In this document: positions 33,364-42,884 of the stretch, piece by piece
Position numbering within the stretch: the first letter of the stretch is position 1
Layout: each line of letters begins with the position of its first letter
NCBI GenBank assembly: GCA_944989445.1
Contig: CALYLW010001092.1
Span: forward strand, 124,001-188,000
Reading direction: 5' to 3'
Source: Ampullaceana balthica
Taxonomy: Eukaryota > Mollusca > Gastropoda > Lymnaeidae
DNA: 64,000 bases
Made by a program: the position numbers and the translations under genes
Notes under the pieces: model-generated
The model's database searches: none
Seen by the model: the letters and a program-made list of their open reading frames with translations, nothing else
What the model was told of the DNA's origin: nothing

Positions 33364-33896
33364 TCTATATATATAATTCTCTTCGTGGTCGGACCCTGCG
33401 AGACACCAAGCTGCAAGTATGTTCAACAGATACTAATTTTAAAAATCAGCACACCAAATTACTGCACCAATGCATCAATAGGTGTGCAAATTAAATATGA
33501 TCTGTAAAAGAAAAATTATATGACGTCATTGTTTTTGCTGATATTTTAATTTTGTAAAAAGGGAACAATGTAAAAACTTATAAAATACTTTGTGTACATT
33601 TCAGAAAGTTTAATATTTCGTATTGATCAAACAAGGACAAGTTACTTGGGATTTTGAAAAAGGTGGGCGCCGTAGGCACCCTAAAAAGTGCATTTTTTTC
33701 AAAATAAATAGATTTCAGCTTAACACTTCCGTTATTTTTTAAGGGTGATACGCCGCGGGTCTCTCCAGAGTTCCTTCTTTTCATTCACTCCCAGTCGTTT
33801 GCCTAAACCCACCCCATTTTGAAAAATGTGTCTTTCAGGATGTCTTCACCCGTCACTAAATCATTAGCGGCGTATGCTACGCCGCGGGTCAGCTAG
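33364..33896 (+). mobile_element. Non-autonomous Helitron-like element, 533 bp, both ends
   Basis: 5' end TCTATATATATAATTCTC preceded by A; 3' end has hairpin GCGGCGTATGCTACGCCGC (33867-33885), then GGGTCAG and CTAG, followed by T. This matches the Helitron rules: 5' TC, 3' hairpin plus CTRR, insertion between A and T, no duplication. No Rep/helicase coding. An internal GTGGGCGCCGTAGGCACCC at about 33662 resembles the 3' hairpin of the 29783 element, and GATACGCCGCGGGTCTCTCCAG at about 33747 is an earlier partial copy of the terminal hairpin. Confidence 0.85.
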
Positions 33897-34009
33897 TATG
33901 TTATAATTATCTCATGCAGCTTTAATTAACATTTAAATAAATTTTCATCTAATTTTTTTTAAAATATACTTTTTATTTATATTGCATTTTAATTTACTTA
34001 AAAATTACA

Positions 34010-34790
34010 TTAACATCGGTGCTGTATCGTGCGGCGCTGACAAGAAATATTATTTTAATGCATGTCTAATATGATAACATGACGTCATTAAAAAGTTGTC
34101 TTGATTCTACAGACTGTAAAAATATATTCTTCGTTGATATGATTATTATCAGGTGCAAGGTTTTCAAAGACATTAACTAACATGACCTTTCATTTCTCTC
34201 TGTAGTTATCTGTTTCAAGGAAGACGTTATTGCTTACACTTTTGTTTGTTGACCATTCAATCAGGCTCTCCACGTACGTTGTATTCTGTCTTCATCTGTT
34301 TCCTTTAAAAATATTTTTCAACATAAAGATACGCTTCCTATTCAATATTTCCTATATACCAAGATATATTTAAATTTTTCACTGCATTAAGGTTTTTATG
34401 ATTGATCTTGGGGCACATGCTGTTCTTAACAACTCAGTATTTGTTTTCTTCTCTTTCATGACATAGTCATAAAGCTTCTTATAAACCACATTTCTACAGC
34501 ATTCAATGTTTTTTTTCCTTGATTCTTTGTCTAATGTCCAACATTCGCACTCTAGCAGAAGATCATATGAAAGATATCCTTTCAATATGCGCATTTTAAT
34601 AAATATGTATACGTTCTTGTTCTATTTTTAGCACTTCATATACATATGAAACTGTCTTTAGATATTGCATTTCTTCTCTTTATTTCTTTGTTCCATTTGT
34701 CTTCCTGTGTTATTGTAAATACTATAGATGAAACTCAATTGACTTGCTGTTTTCGTCTTCACTCTGGATGTTCTGTTGTCTTATAGATTA
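34010..34790 (+). repeat. Duplicated block copy 2: PAL 3' box plus LINE fragment
   Basis: Collinear with 31255-32466 without the MITE. Box 3 is ACATCGGTGCTGTATCGTGC at 34014. It ends where the Helitron-like unit at 34794 begins. Confidence 0.75.
34379..34594 (-). pseudogene. LINE reverse transcriptase tail fragment
   Basis: The minus-strand frame begins RILKGYLSYDLLLECECWTL and continues with KEKKTNTELLRTACAPRSII. It fits the post-RT region of RTE/endonuclease-reverse-transcriptase LINEs, where a motif like LLYGCESWTL is followed by a KKTNEEVL-type segment. It is short and decayed; the homologous frame at about 32190-32440 is further broken. Confidence 0.6.
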
Positions 34791-34793
34791 CCA

Positions 34794-35462
34794 CTAGACG
34801 CCCCGCGGCGTAGCATACGCTGCATACTTGATCATGGAGAGTGCAAAGAAACTGTAGAAATAAACGGACACACAATACAGCACGAAGAAATCAAATCAAT
34901 GCCAGTGATCGTCGGTTTAAAGGGGGGGGCTGACAAATCATTGTTGGTTTCGAGACATTTGCAGGCGAAATTCGGTACACCCCTAACTTCTATGAAGTCA
35001 GCTATAAAACGATAATCGGTTTAAAATAGGAGTTACATAATCGATAATCGTTTTTCCAAAAAACAAGACAACAACAACACGCAATTAACAACCCTAAAGA
35101 TGAACAAACCTCGCTAGGGTCCACCAATCACAGTTTATGATTAAGGGATGGTAGTAATAAATGGGAGGCGGGTAACAACAACCTCAGTGTGCTTGTCTTC
35201 ACGTTTACTCGCTATTTTATATTTACTTGGTGCTGCTTTTTGTGTCTGTACTTTCAACCCCCCACCAAAGCATCCTTTGCACTGTCTATGATTAGCAAGT
35301 CTGTGGCGTATGCTACGCCACGGGTCTCTCCAGAGTTCCTTCTTTTCATTCACTCACAGTCGTTTTCCCCAAGCCCACGCCATTTTGACAACTGTTTCTT
35401 TCAGGAAGTTTTTACCCGCCACTAAATCATTATCGGCGTATGCTACGCCGCGGGTCAGCTAG
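34794..35462. mobile_element. Helitron-like unit with 3'-type ends on both sides
   Basis: Left edge, read on the minus strand: GCAGCGTATGCTACGCCGC, GGGGCGT, CTAG, then T. Right edge on the plus strand: CGGCGTATGCTACGCCG (35434-35450), CGGGTCAG, CTAG, then T. Both are the same terminus as at 33896. The flanks are A and T, as for a single insertion. No TC-type 5' end is seen in between. An internal TGGCGTATGCTACGCCA is at about 35305. It could be two Helitrons placed head to head or a rearranged unit. Confidence 0.6.
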
Positions 35463-35529
35463 TGTTGGGAATAAAGGGGTAAAAGAACGGGCACAAACAG
35501 ACATTTTTAAAAATTAAAAAAAAATTGTT

Positions 35530-35598
35530 TTCGCTGGGGCTTGAAACCAGGACCTTCCGCGTATGAACCCGCCGTGATAACCAGTACACTACAAATAT
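35530..35598 (-). other. tRNA-like relic (Val-like)
   Basis: On the minus strand TTTGTAGTGTACTGGTTATC (D-arm and A-box) and AAGGTCCTGGTTTCAAGCCCC (T-arm and B-box) resemble animal tRNA-Val. The left anticodon-stem arm does not pair and the acceptor stem is poor, so it is a pseudogene or the head of a SINE, not a working gene. Confidence 0.6.
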
Positions 35599-36119
35599 CA
35601 AGTTCTCTGTGAAGGAACAATGCAAGTGAAACGCAAGGACCATTGTTGGTCTCGATACATTGCTCAACCCCAGCTAGGGTCATTCGTCATGCTCGGTTGC
35701 ACATACATGCGTTGTGTTGTCTCGCATGGTCCTACGAAGAGAGTTACATATATAGATAAATGTCACATTATTGTTGCACCGCTCAGAAACGTTATTGATT
35801 TATTTAATATGAAGTTTTGCTCGAAACAATATAGTTGCTCATAGGATAAATGAGAAGGTATTAAATTTTGATTTTCTTTTCTTGATTAGACTGTTTAGCG
35901 GGGAAGTATTATAATCGAGCTAAAAATCGGAATCAAGATTTTGATAAATCTCGAAGTTGCACACCTTCTTTCGATGAAAAAATCCCACTTTTGAAAATAT
36001 GCTGTATGTGTGTGCGTCCGTCTGTGTGTATGTTTTTGTGTGTTCGAACACTAAAGCTTGAGTACCGTTTCAGTTAGGTGAACGGAATTTCATAAATAAG
36101 TAATAGATCCTATATGTAG

Positions 36120-36560
36120 CTTTCACACCAGTGCCGCACCACAAAGCACCGACACTGATGTTTTTAATATGGCATTGTTTTGAGAAAACTTAATTAGCAA
36201 ATAAAATGATAAGATCTTATTTTTAACCCAATAAAAATGTAATTTAAATTCATTGAGACATAATATTAATAACTTGTGTTTTATAAATATTTCATTATAT
36301 GTTAAATTTTAAAAAAATATATAAATTTTAATAAATTGCGAAGAAATAATGTATTTAAAATATATTTATTAAAAATATTGGAACTATGAGTTTTTTAATA
36401 AAGTTTTTTATTTATATGTAAGTCTTAAAACACAATATTGTCATAAACACGTATATAATGGTCTTTAATTTTAACCAAGTGGCACGCCACTTGACTTCGA
36501 TCCCCTACAATTAGGGGATACACTGTCAATAAACATCTATCATTCTCCTACCTATTGGCT
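36120..36560 (-). repeat. PAL element copy 7
   Basis: Palindrome 2 CAAGTGGCACGCCACTTG (36476-36493); palindrome 1 ATCCCCTACAATTAGGGGAT (36500-36519), lengthened by one pair; box 3 GCACCACAAAGCACCGACAC (36136-36155). Confidence 0.88.
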
Positions 36561-36990
36561 CGACATTTCAACCCCGGTACTAGGGACTGGACGTTAGCTG
36601 GACATATCAAATCTAGTAATAGGGACTGGACGTTAGCTCGACATATCAACCCAGGCACTAGGGACTGGACATATCAACCCATGCACTAGGGACTGGACGT
36701 TAGCTGGACATATCACTCCAGGCACTAGGGACTGGACGTTAGCTTGACATATATGCCCAGGTACTAGGGACTGGACGTTAGCTGGATATATCAACCACGG
36801 TACTAGGGACTGGACATTAGCTGAACATATTAACCCCGGTACTAGGGACTGGACGTTAGCTGGATATATTAACCCAGGTACTAGGGACTGGACGTTAGCT
36901 GGACATATTTTACCCAGGTACTTAGGACTGGACGTTAGCTGGACATATTAACCCAGGTACTAGGGACTGGACGTTGCCTGGCACATGTCA
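36558..36990. repeat. 39 bp minisatellite, about 11 units
   Basis: Units of GGTACTAGGGACTGGACGTT plus AGCTGGACATATCAACCCA, with one short unit near 36665. Directly adjoins PAL copy 7. Confidence 0.9.
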
Positions 36991-37009
36991 CACTATGACA
37001 TGGTACGAG

Positions 37010-37560
37010 GGCTAGACTAGGCGACGCCTAAGGACACGTGCTGGCGAGAGTAATGGGAAAGTTTAATAAAGGGTGGGGCAGAGAGAACGTTGGCAACTTT
37101 ATTAAGGACTGTGAGACCGCATGGCATTTTTATTTTCCGGTTACATGTGATCGGCTGGGGAGGGGGTGTGGTTAGGGGTTTGATGGCCATCTACCGACGC
37201 CTTTAGGTGACTTATAAATAGTTGAACATTAATGATCAGGTAAGATGGACGTAACAACAGCCGGACTGGTTGACGGTCTCCCAAGGGTTTCATTTATTAG
37301 TTCTTGCTCGTCAAAGTAAAAGTCTCTGGGTCAAAAACGTTAAAACATCACACACCCCATTACTCAACGTTGGGATTCTTGAATGTTATTTTTAACAGGA
37401 TTTTAGAAATACACATCCTGGGATGGGTAAATAAAACATAAACTAAACTATTACTAGCTAATCTTGAGATGGGTAAATAAAACATAAACTAAACTATTAC
37501 TAGCTAATCTTAATGATGGGTAAATAAAACATAAACTAAACTATTACTAGCTAATCTCTG
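37010..37560 (+). repeat. R3 dispersed repeat copy 3
   Basis: AGACTAGGCGACGCCTAAGG, GTGCTGGCGAGAGTAATGGG, TTCCGGTTACATGTGATCGG and CATCACACACCCCATTACTC match copy 1. It includes three units of the 46 bp minisatellite (37422-37557). Confidence 0.82.
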
Positions 37561-37611
37561 TTCTTATCAGTTACATCGATGGAATCGTTGTGAGCTGCAG
37601 GAACGTTTCTG

Positions 37612-37775
37612 AACTAGCATAACAAACATACACATATGCATCAACGGCTTGACTTACCTCATGGGGTATTTGGAACTAGCATTACAAACATACACACACA
37701 AACGCCTTGAATTACCTAATGGGACATTTGGAACTACCATTACAAACATACACACACATCAGCGACTTGAATTCT
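37612..37775. repeat. About 60 bp tandem repeat, 2.7 units
   Basis: GAACTAGCATTACAAACATACACACAC and CTTGAATTACCTAATGGG recur from 37612, 37673 and 37729. Confidence 0.85.
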
Positions 37776-37779
37776 CATT

Positions 37780-38399
37780 GAATGTTGCCTGGTTGTCATT
37801 GAGTAGTGTCAATCGCCATGTCATGGATTAATAACAAAATACAAAGAAATTAATGTGACCATTGTGAATCGACACGAGTGCCCCGTCCGGGGTCAAATAG
37901 GTCATGGGTCACTGAACCTTGAACCCCCGCTATACACTGAGTATAATGACAACAAACTCGTTTCCCTGGTTTAGTCTATTTTTAGATTTTACAGATTTCT
38001 TTATTAAAACGTTTTTTAGAATAAAAACAACAATTACATAATATGTCTTTTGCTTACACACCTACATAAAATCTATTAATTTTAGGTAATGTTGATAAAG
38101 CATTTATCATGTTTGTTTATGCAGGATAACAATATTGATATTTTCTTACAAAGATTGTTAACGCATTTAAGTTGATAATGTTTTCCCTAGTGTTTTTCTC
38201 CATATTTTTAACTATAGTTATTATAATTTGTATGAATTGAAATGCTTTTATTGAACTAGAAATTCATTTGTTTAAGTGAGTCATTAATGTTTGAGAATTA
38301 TAGTTAGTATTCATCTATGTTTTTGTGTGTATTATTACTTTTGATAAATAGATCCATGATTTTGTTTATTTGGATTCATTGTAAAAAGTTGAGTATGAG
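37780..38399. other. AT-rich stretch, nothing recognised
   Basis: No array, coding motif or transposon terminus seen. Confidence 0.5.
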
Positions 38400-38800
38400 A
38401 ATACTTGACATCCATTGACATTGTATCACTAATTGAAGGGATCGAAGTTAAGTGGCTTGACACTTACATTATTAGGACGTTTGAGATAAATCTAGACCTC
38501 TGCCACTGTGAAAAATGATAATGATATATTCATACTACACTTTAAATTTTAATTTTATAGTTTCCGTAATTGATAATAAAAAAATATAAAATCCATATTT
38601 TCTTTCAATTTACAAATTGTATGCGTATGTTAAACTTACTATAAATAACAATTTTTAGTAACACATGTTATTAATAATTGGTCAAACACAATAGTAAATT
38701 ATATTTAAAGAGGACTTTAAAAAAAATTAGTTTGACACCTACGTTTTCTCCAAAATAAAGCGCATTTAAATATATTAGCACCGGTGCTTTGTGGTACAGT
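38400..38800 (+). repeat. PAL element copy 8
   Basis: Palindrome 1 ATCACTAATTGAAGGGAT (38425-38442, one mismatch), palindrome 2 TAAGTGGCTTGACACTTA (38448-38465), box 3 AGCACCGGTGCTTTGTGGTA (38777). The LINE at 38806-41530 follows box 3 directly, so it may have inserted into this copy. Confidence 0.85.
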
Positions 38801-38805
38801 TTGTT

Positions 38806-41530
38806 TTTTGTTGAGCCTTCTCGTCCATGAGGGGCATCTACCGATCATCGTCGGCGTCTGCGATTCCTCCAAGGGCATAGGCCACCTACGAGAGACCTCC
38901 AGGCATCTCTATCCTGGGCCAGCTTCTCCAGGATCTTCCATTCATGGCCAATTCTCTTGATGTCTGTCTCCAATTCTCGGCGCCAAGTGTTTCCGCTTAC
39001 CCTGTGGGTTCCATTTCAGGGCTTGCTATGTTGTGTTAGGAGCAGGTTTCCTTAGTGTATGACCAATCCACCTCCACCGCTTCTGGAGAATCTCTTCCTC
39101 AATGGGCTTCTGTTTTGTCCGCTGCCACAGTTCCTGGTTGCTGATTTTGTCTGGCCAGTGAATTCTGAGAATCCTTCTTAAACAGTTGTTGATGAAGGAC
39201 TGGATTCTGGTCAAGTTTACGGCCGTTGTTCTCCATGTCTCGGCTCCATATAGCAGCACAGGTTTTACCATAGCGTTAAAAATACTTACTTTTAACTTGC
39301 TGCCTAAGTTGTTAGAGACCCAAACATTCTTGAGTTGCTGGAAGGCTGCTCTTGCTTTTCCGATCCTTATTTTGACGTCCGCATCTGTACCACCTTGCTT
39401 ATCTACCACGCTGCCAAGGTAAACAAAACTGTCCACCTCCTCAAGGGCTTCTCCTTCAAGCATAATGGGTGATGTACTGGTGGCATTAACCTTGAGGATT
39501 TTACTCTTCCCTTTGTGAATGTTGAGACCCATGCTAGCAGAAGTGGCTGCGACAATGTTTGTTTTCTCCTGCATCTGTTGTTGGGTATGTGCAAGAAGGG
39601 CAAGATCATCAGCAAAGTCAAGATCATCCAGTTGATCCCACAAGGTCCATTGGATGCCATTCCTTTTCTGCTGTGTAGATGTTTTCATCACCCAGTCGAT
39701 GGCTAACAGGAAGAGAAATGGTGACAGCAAAAAACCTTGTCTCACACCAGTCTTCACCTGGAACGCATCTGTCACCTGCTGGCCATGGATAACTCGGCAG
39801 TTTATCCCTTCGTACATGTTTCTGATTATATCCGTAATCTTCTGTGGCACCCCGTAATGCCTTAGCAAACTCCACAAGGTTTGCCTGTCAACACTGTCGA
39901 AGGCTTTTTCATAGTCAACAAAGTTGACATAGAGCGGTGAGTTCCACTCTAGTGACTGCTCTAGAATGATGCGCAGTGTCGCTATCTGGTCCGTGCAGGA
40001 TCTGTTGGTGCGAAAGCCAGCTTGTTCGTCCCGCAACAGAGGGTCTACAGCGTTTTTCATCCTGTTAAGTAGTACACGGTTGAAAACCTTTCCTGGGATG
40101 GACAGCAGGGTGATCCCCCTGTAGTTCGTGCAGGAGCTTAAGTCTCCCTTCTTTGGGATCTTGATAAGGTATCCCTCTTTCCAATCGGAAGGAACTTGCT
40201 CCTCTTCCCATATCTTCATAAACAGAGGGTGCAGCATTTCCACACTGGTTTCCAAGTCCGCCTTCAGTGCCTCTGCTGGGATGCCATCGGGTCCCGCAGC
40301 CTTTCCATTTCTGAGTTGTTTAATGGCCCTGCTAATCTCTTCTTTGGTGGGACTATTACAGTCAATTAGTAGGTCATTATCGGCTGGTTGAATATCTGGT
40401 GGATTCCTTGGTTCAGGCCTGTTTAGGAGCTCTTCAAAGTGCTCCTTCCATCTCCCTCTCTGTTGCTCCTCACTTGGTATGGTGTTTCCCATTTTGTCCT
40501 TTACTGGTCTCTCTACCTTGCTAAATTTCCCTGACAGCGTCTTAATGGTATCAAACAGTTCTCTCATGTTCCCCTGGTGAGCTGCATCCTCTGCTTCTTT
40601 AGCAAGTTTATCAACAAATTCCTTCTTGTCCCTCTTGATGCTTTTCTTAACTTCCTTATTTGCATCTGCATACTCCTTCTGGGCCTTGTTTTTCTGTGCT
40701 CGGGTGCGGCTGTTATTCACTTCTGCTTTCTTTCTTTTCCTTTCTTCTATTTTACTCAGCGTACCTGCTGTCATCCATTCTTTGTGTGCGTGTTTCCTGT
40801 TTCCTAGCACTTCTTGGCATGTTGACTGTACTGTTTCTTTCATGCTTTGCCATTTCCCTTCGGTGGTTTCATCTTCCAGTATTTCTTGTAGGAACTTATT
40901 GAATAGTGATATTTTGAATTCTTCCTTTTTGGCTTGGTCCTTCAGGAGGGAGGTATTATACCGAGTCCTGTATGCTGTTTGCTCGGTATAATGTCTCTTT
41001 AGTTTTAATTTCATCCTGGCCACAAGAAGATGGTGATCTGAGGCAACATCAGCTCCCCTCTTAACACGTACGTCTTGGAGAGATCGCCTGAATTTTTTAG
41101 AAATACATACATGGTCTATTTGGTTCATCGTTCTCATGTCCGGTGAGACCCATGTAGCTTTGTGAATCCTCTTGTGCTGGAAAATACTCCCCCCTATGAC
41201 CAGGTCTGCTGCGGCACATAGGTCAGCAAACCTCTCACCATTGTCGTTCATCTCGCCTATCCCTTGCTGTCCCATAACCTCTTCGTACCCTGTGTTGCTA
41301 TTGCCGATCTTGGCATTAAAGTCTCCCATGAGGACGACGATGTTCCTCCGTGGGCGACCCTGGACTATGGTCATTACTCTATTGTAGAATTCTTCTTTGT
41401 CTCCTTCATCACTTTCATTAGTTGGTGCGTAGCATTGTATAACATCTAGGTTGATGCTACGTTTCTTTGTTCGAAAGGTTGCAAAAAGAATTCTAGGTCC
41501 ATGGGCCTCCCATCCAATGATTCTCAATTG
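38806..41530 (-). mobile_element. RTE-like LINE, 5'-truncated, 2.7 kb
   Basis: The element runs on the minus strand from within the endonuclease to a 3' end just after the coding region (TGCCCCTCATGGACGAGAAGG, then about 20 bases). One long ORF contains endonuclease and RT with no separate ORF1 visible, as in RTE-type LINEs. The first part of the endonuclease (roughly 100-150 residues by comparison with the family) is missing. No target duplication could be assigned. Confidence 0.85.
39026..41527 (-). CDS. Endonuclease-reverse transcriptase of an RTE-like LINE, 833 codons
   Basis: This polyprotein nicked DNA and copied its RNA into the nick. Endonuclease motifs: MGDFNAKIG (67-75), NQIDHV (135-140), [10 protein letters not shown] (163-172). 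A lysine-rich linker (about 250-345) precedes [17 protein letters not shown] (408-422), [13 protein letters not shown] (468-480), DEQAGF (500-505), [12 protein letters not shown] (537-548), [13 protein letters not shown] (594-606), catalytic [11 protein letters not shown] (638-648), [10 protein letters not shown], and [11 protein letters not shown] near the end. GVRQG is followed by F where Cys is usual. A TAG at 39026 ends the frame; coding goes on as QALKWNPQGKRK, then after a frameshift as TWRRELETDIKRIGHEWK to LVGGLCPWRNRRRR (about 38868). So one stop and one frameshift separate it from a full C-terminus. The first codon is TTG at the truncation point, not a real start. Confidence 0.92.
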   Translation of the reverse strand: MRIIGWEAHGPRILFATFRTKKRSINLDVIQCYAPTNESDEGDKEEFYNRVMTIVQGRPRRNIVVLMGDFNAKIGNSNTGYEEVMGQQGIGEMNDNGERFADLCAAADLVIGGSIFQHKRIHKATWVSPDMRTMNQIDHVCISKKFRRSLQDVRVKRGADVASDHHLLVARMKLKLKRHYTEQTAYRTRYNTSLLKDQAKKEEFKISLFNKFLQEILEDETTEGKWQSMKETVQSTCQEVLGNRKHAHKEWMTAGTLSKIEERKRKKAEVNNSRTRAQKNKAQKEYADANKEVKKSIKRDKKEFVDKLAKEAEDAAHQGNMRELFDTIKTLSGKFSKVERPVKDKMGNTIPSEEQQRGRWKEHFEELLNRPEPRNPPDIQPADNDLLIDCNSPTKEEISRAIKQLRNGKAAGPDGIPAEALKADLETSVEMLHPLFMKIWEEEQVPSDWKEGYLIKIPKKGDLSSCTNYRGITLLSIPGKVFNRVLLNRMKNAVDPLLRDEQAGFRTNRSCTDQIATLRIILEQSLEWNSPLYVNFVDYEKAFDSVDRQTLWSLLRHYGVPQKITDIIRNMYEGINCRVIHGQQVTDAFQVKTGVRQGFLLSPFLFLLAIDWVMKTSTQQKRNGIQWTLWDQLDDLDFADDLALLAHTQQQMQEKTNIVAATSASMGLNIHKGKSKILKVNATSTSPIMLEGEALEEVDSFVYLGSVVDKQGGTDADVKIRIGKARAAFQQLKNVWVSNNLGSKLKVSIFNAMVKPVLLYGAETWRTTAVNLTRIQSFINNCLRRILRIHWPDKISNQELWQRTKQKPIEEEILQKRWRWIGHTLRKPAPNTT

Positions 41531-41535
41531 AATTT

Positions 41536-41712
41536 TGCTGTGAAAAAATATACGTGTACAAACTGCAGGATTACCAAGGATGGATATCAGAAATTTTTTT
41601 ACAGGCTAATGTTAAGTACCTTAATAATGGTTTGAGAATCTCATTCAGTTTAGAACCATTGGGGGATAGGGGTTCAGACGCTGACCTTGAGTGGACAAAG
41701 ATTTTGGAATAA
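41536..41712 (+). other. Short open stretch of unknown origin
   Basis: One plus-strand frame stays open for about 58 codons ([17 protein letters not shown] near the start, DADLEWTKILE at the end). I do not recognise it. It may be a remnant of a mobile element interrupted by the LINE, or chance. Confidence 0.3.
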
Positions 41713-41715
41713 TCT

Positions 41716-42802
41716 GATGGGTCATGGAAAATTTATTAGGACGCTACAACTACTTAAGTCACATGTGATCACGTGTCAGGTGCCTGATGACGCCTGAATG
41801 TATGCATGCGAGCACGTGCAAAGGAATTGGTACATGAGGGCTGACCAATCAAATTAAGAGTTGCACGCTGACCCATGCCACCCAGTTGAATAGCCAATAG
41901 TAACGGTTAGTAATCTAGGACAGCGGGTCACCACCCACGCGGTGAGCAGCCCAATATATACCCCAGCAAAACCCTAAGGCGTCCTCTCTCTCTCAGAAGA
42001 TCACAGTCACAGACCACCATAAGACTGAGTTCTGAGGTGTGACTGTTTGATTAGAGGAGCCTAGCTGAGAAGTTTGTTCCCAGGTTGAGTACTTAGTAAT
42101 AGCAGTTCAAATGTTTTTTTGTATATAGTTTAAATGCTTTTATTCTTAACTATATTGATTATTGACAGTTAGTTAAGGTATGCACTATTATTGTTTTCAG
42201 CTAGTAGGTCATAGCGGAGAATAGCGGTTAGGCAAGCTAACCTAGAGCTGAGTACCAGATGTGCTCTACAGGCAAAAGTGGGAAGACGACCCTGAGCCGG
42301 ACGAGAAGATACTGTTAGTAACATTGGAGCCAGCTGTCAGTCATTGAGTAACTGAGGGGCGTGGTGTTGATCGGCCTATCAGACGATGTGTGGGTTAAGC
42401 ATCGCTGACCAGTGAGGCGGAACACTGACTGATCCCGTTACCTGAGACAGTGTGTGAGGTCGACAGGTATATAGCGGAGCTGAGCCGAATCAAGGGATGT
42501 AGTATCCAATTGTGAACATACCTTTATTTTAGATATTTTGTACCTGAATTATTATTGTCTACATTCTACATATTTTATACCCGTTTCATTTTGTATATAT
42601 ATATTTATTTATGTAAATAAATATTTCTCTCTGTTGTACACAGATGTGTTAAGTGTCATTTATATGTGTTTAAGTATTGCAGTTCAAGATAGGTATTAAT
42701 ACTTAACACTGGGGGCTAGAGCCATTAATGAATATTATTCCTAGACAACTAGAGCCTAAGTACTCGGTGTCTAATTACCATATAGACATCAGTCCTCAAC
42801 AT
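41716..42802 (+). mobile_element. Possible solo LTR with adjoining primer-binding site
   Basis: A compact promoter-like region at 41840-41990 has CCAATCAAATTAAG, AGCCAATAGTAACGG, and a TATA box (AATATATA, 41953-41960) about 30 bases before CCTAAGGCGTCCTCTCTC. A polyadenylation signal (AATAAATA) lies near 42615. At 42803 TGGGAGCTCGTCC resembles a tRNA-Pro type primer-binding site. The LTR start is a guess, no second LTR or gag-pol is present, and ends lack a clear duplication. The sequence is clearly less AT-rich than its neighbours. Confidence 0.35.
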
Positions 42803-42884
42803 TGGGAGCTCGTCCATAACATAAGAGGCTAGTACTCAACAGCTAAAAAAAAGTCGAAAAGTAGACCTATCGCGGGATTCCGAA

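Noticed and set aside
34776..35015. 79-codon frame as a small gene
   Set aside because: It starts across the Helitron-like terminus and has no recognisable domain.
35530..35598. Functional tRNA-Val gene
   Set aside because: D and T arms are recognisable but the anticodon and acceptor stems do not pair.
36595..36990. Regulatory cluster of repeated CTAGGGACTGGACGTT motifs
   Set aside because: It is a plain 39 bp minisatellite; nothing nearby would be regulated.
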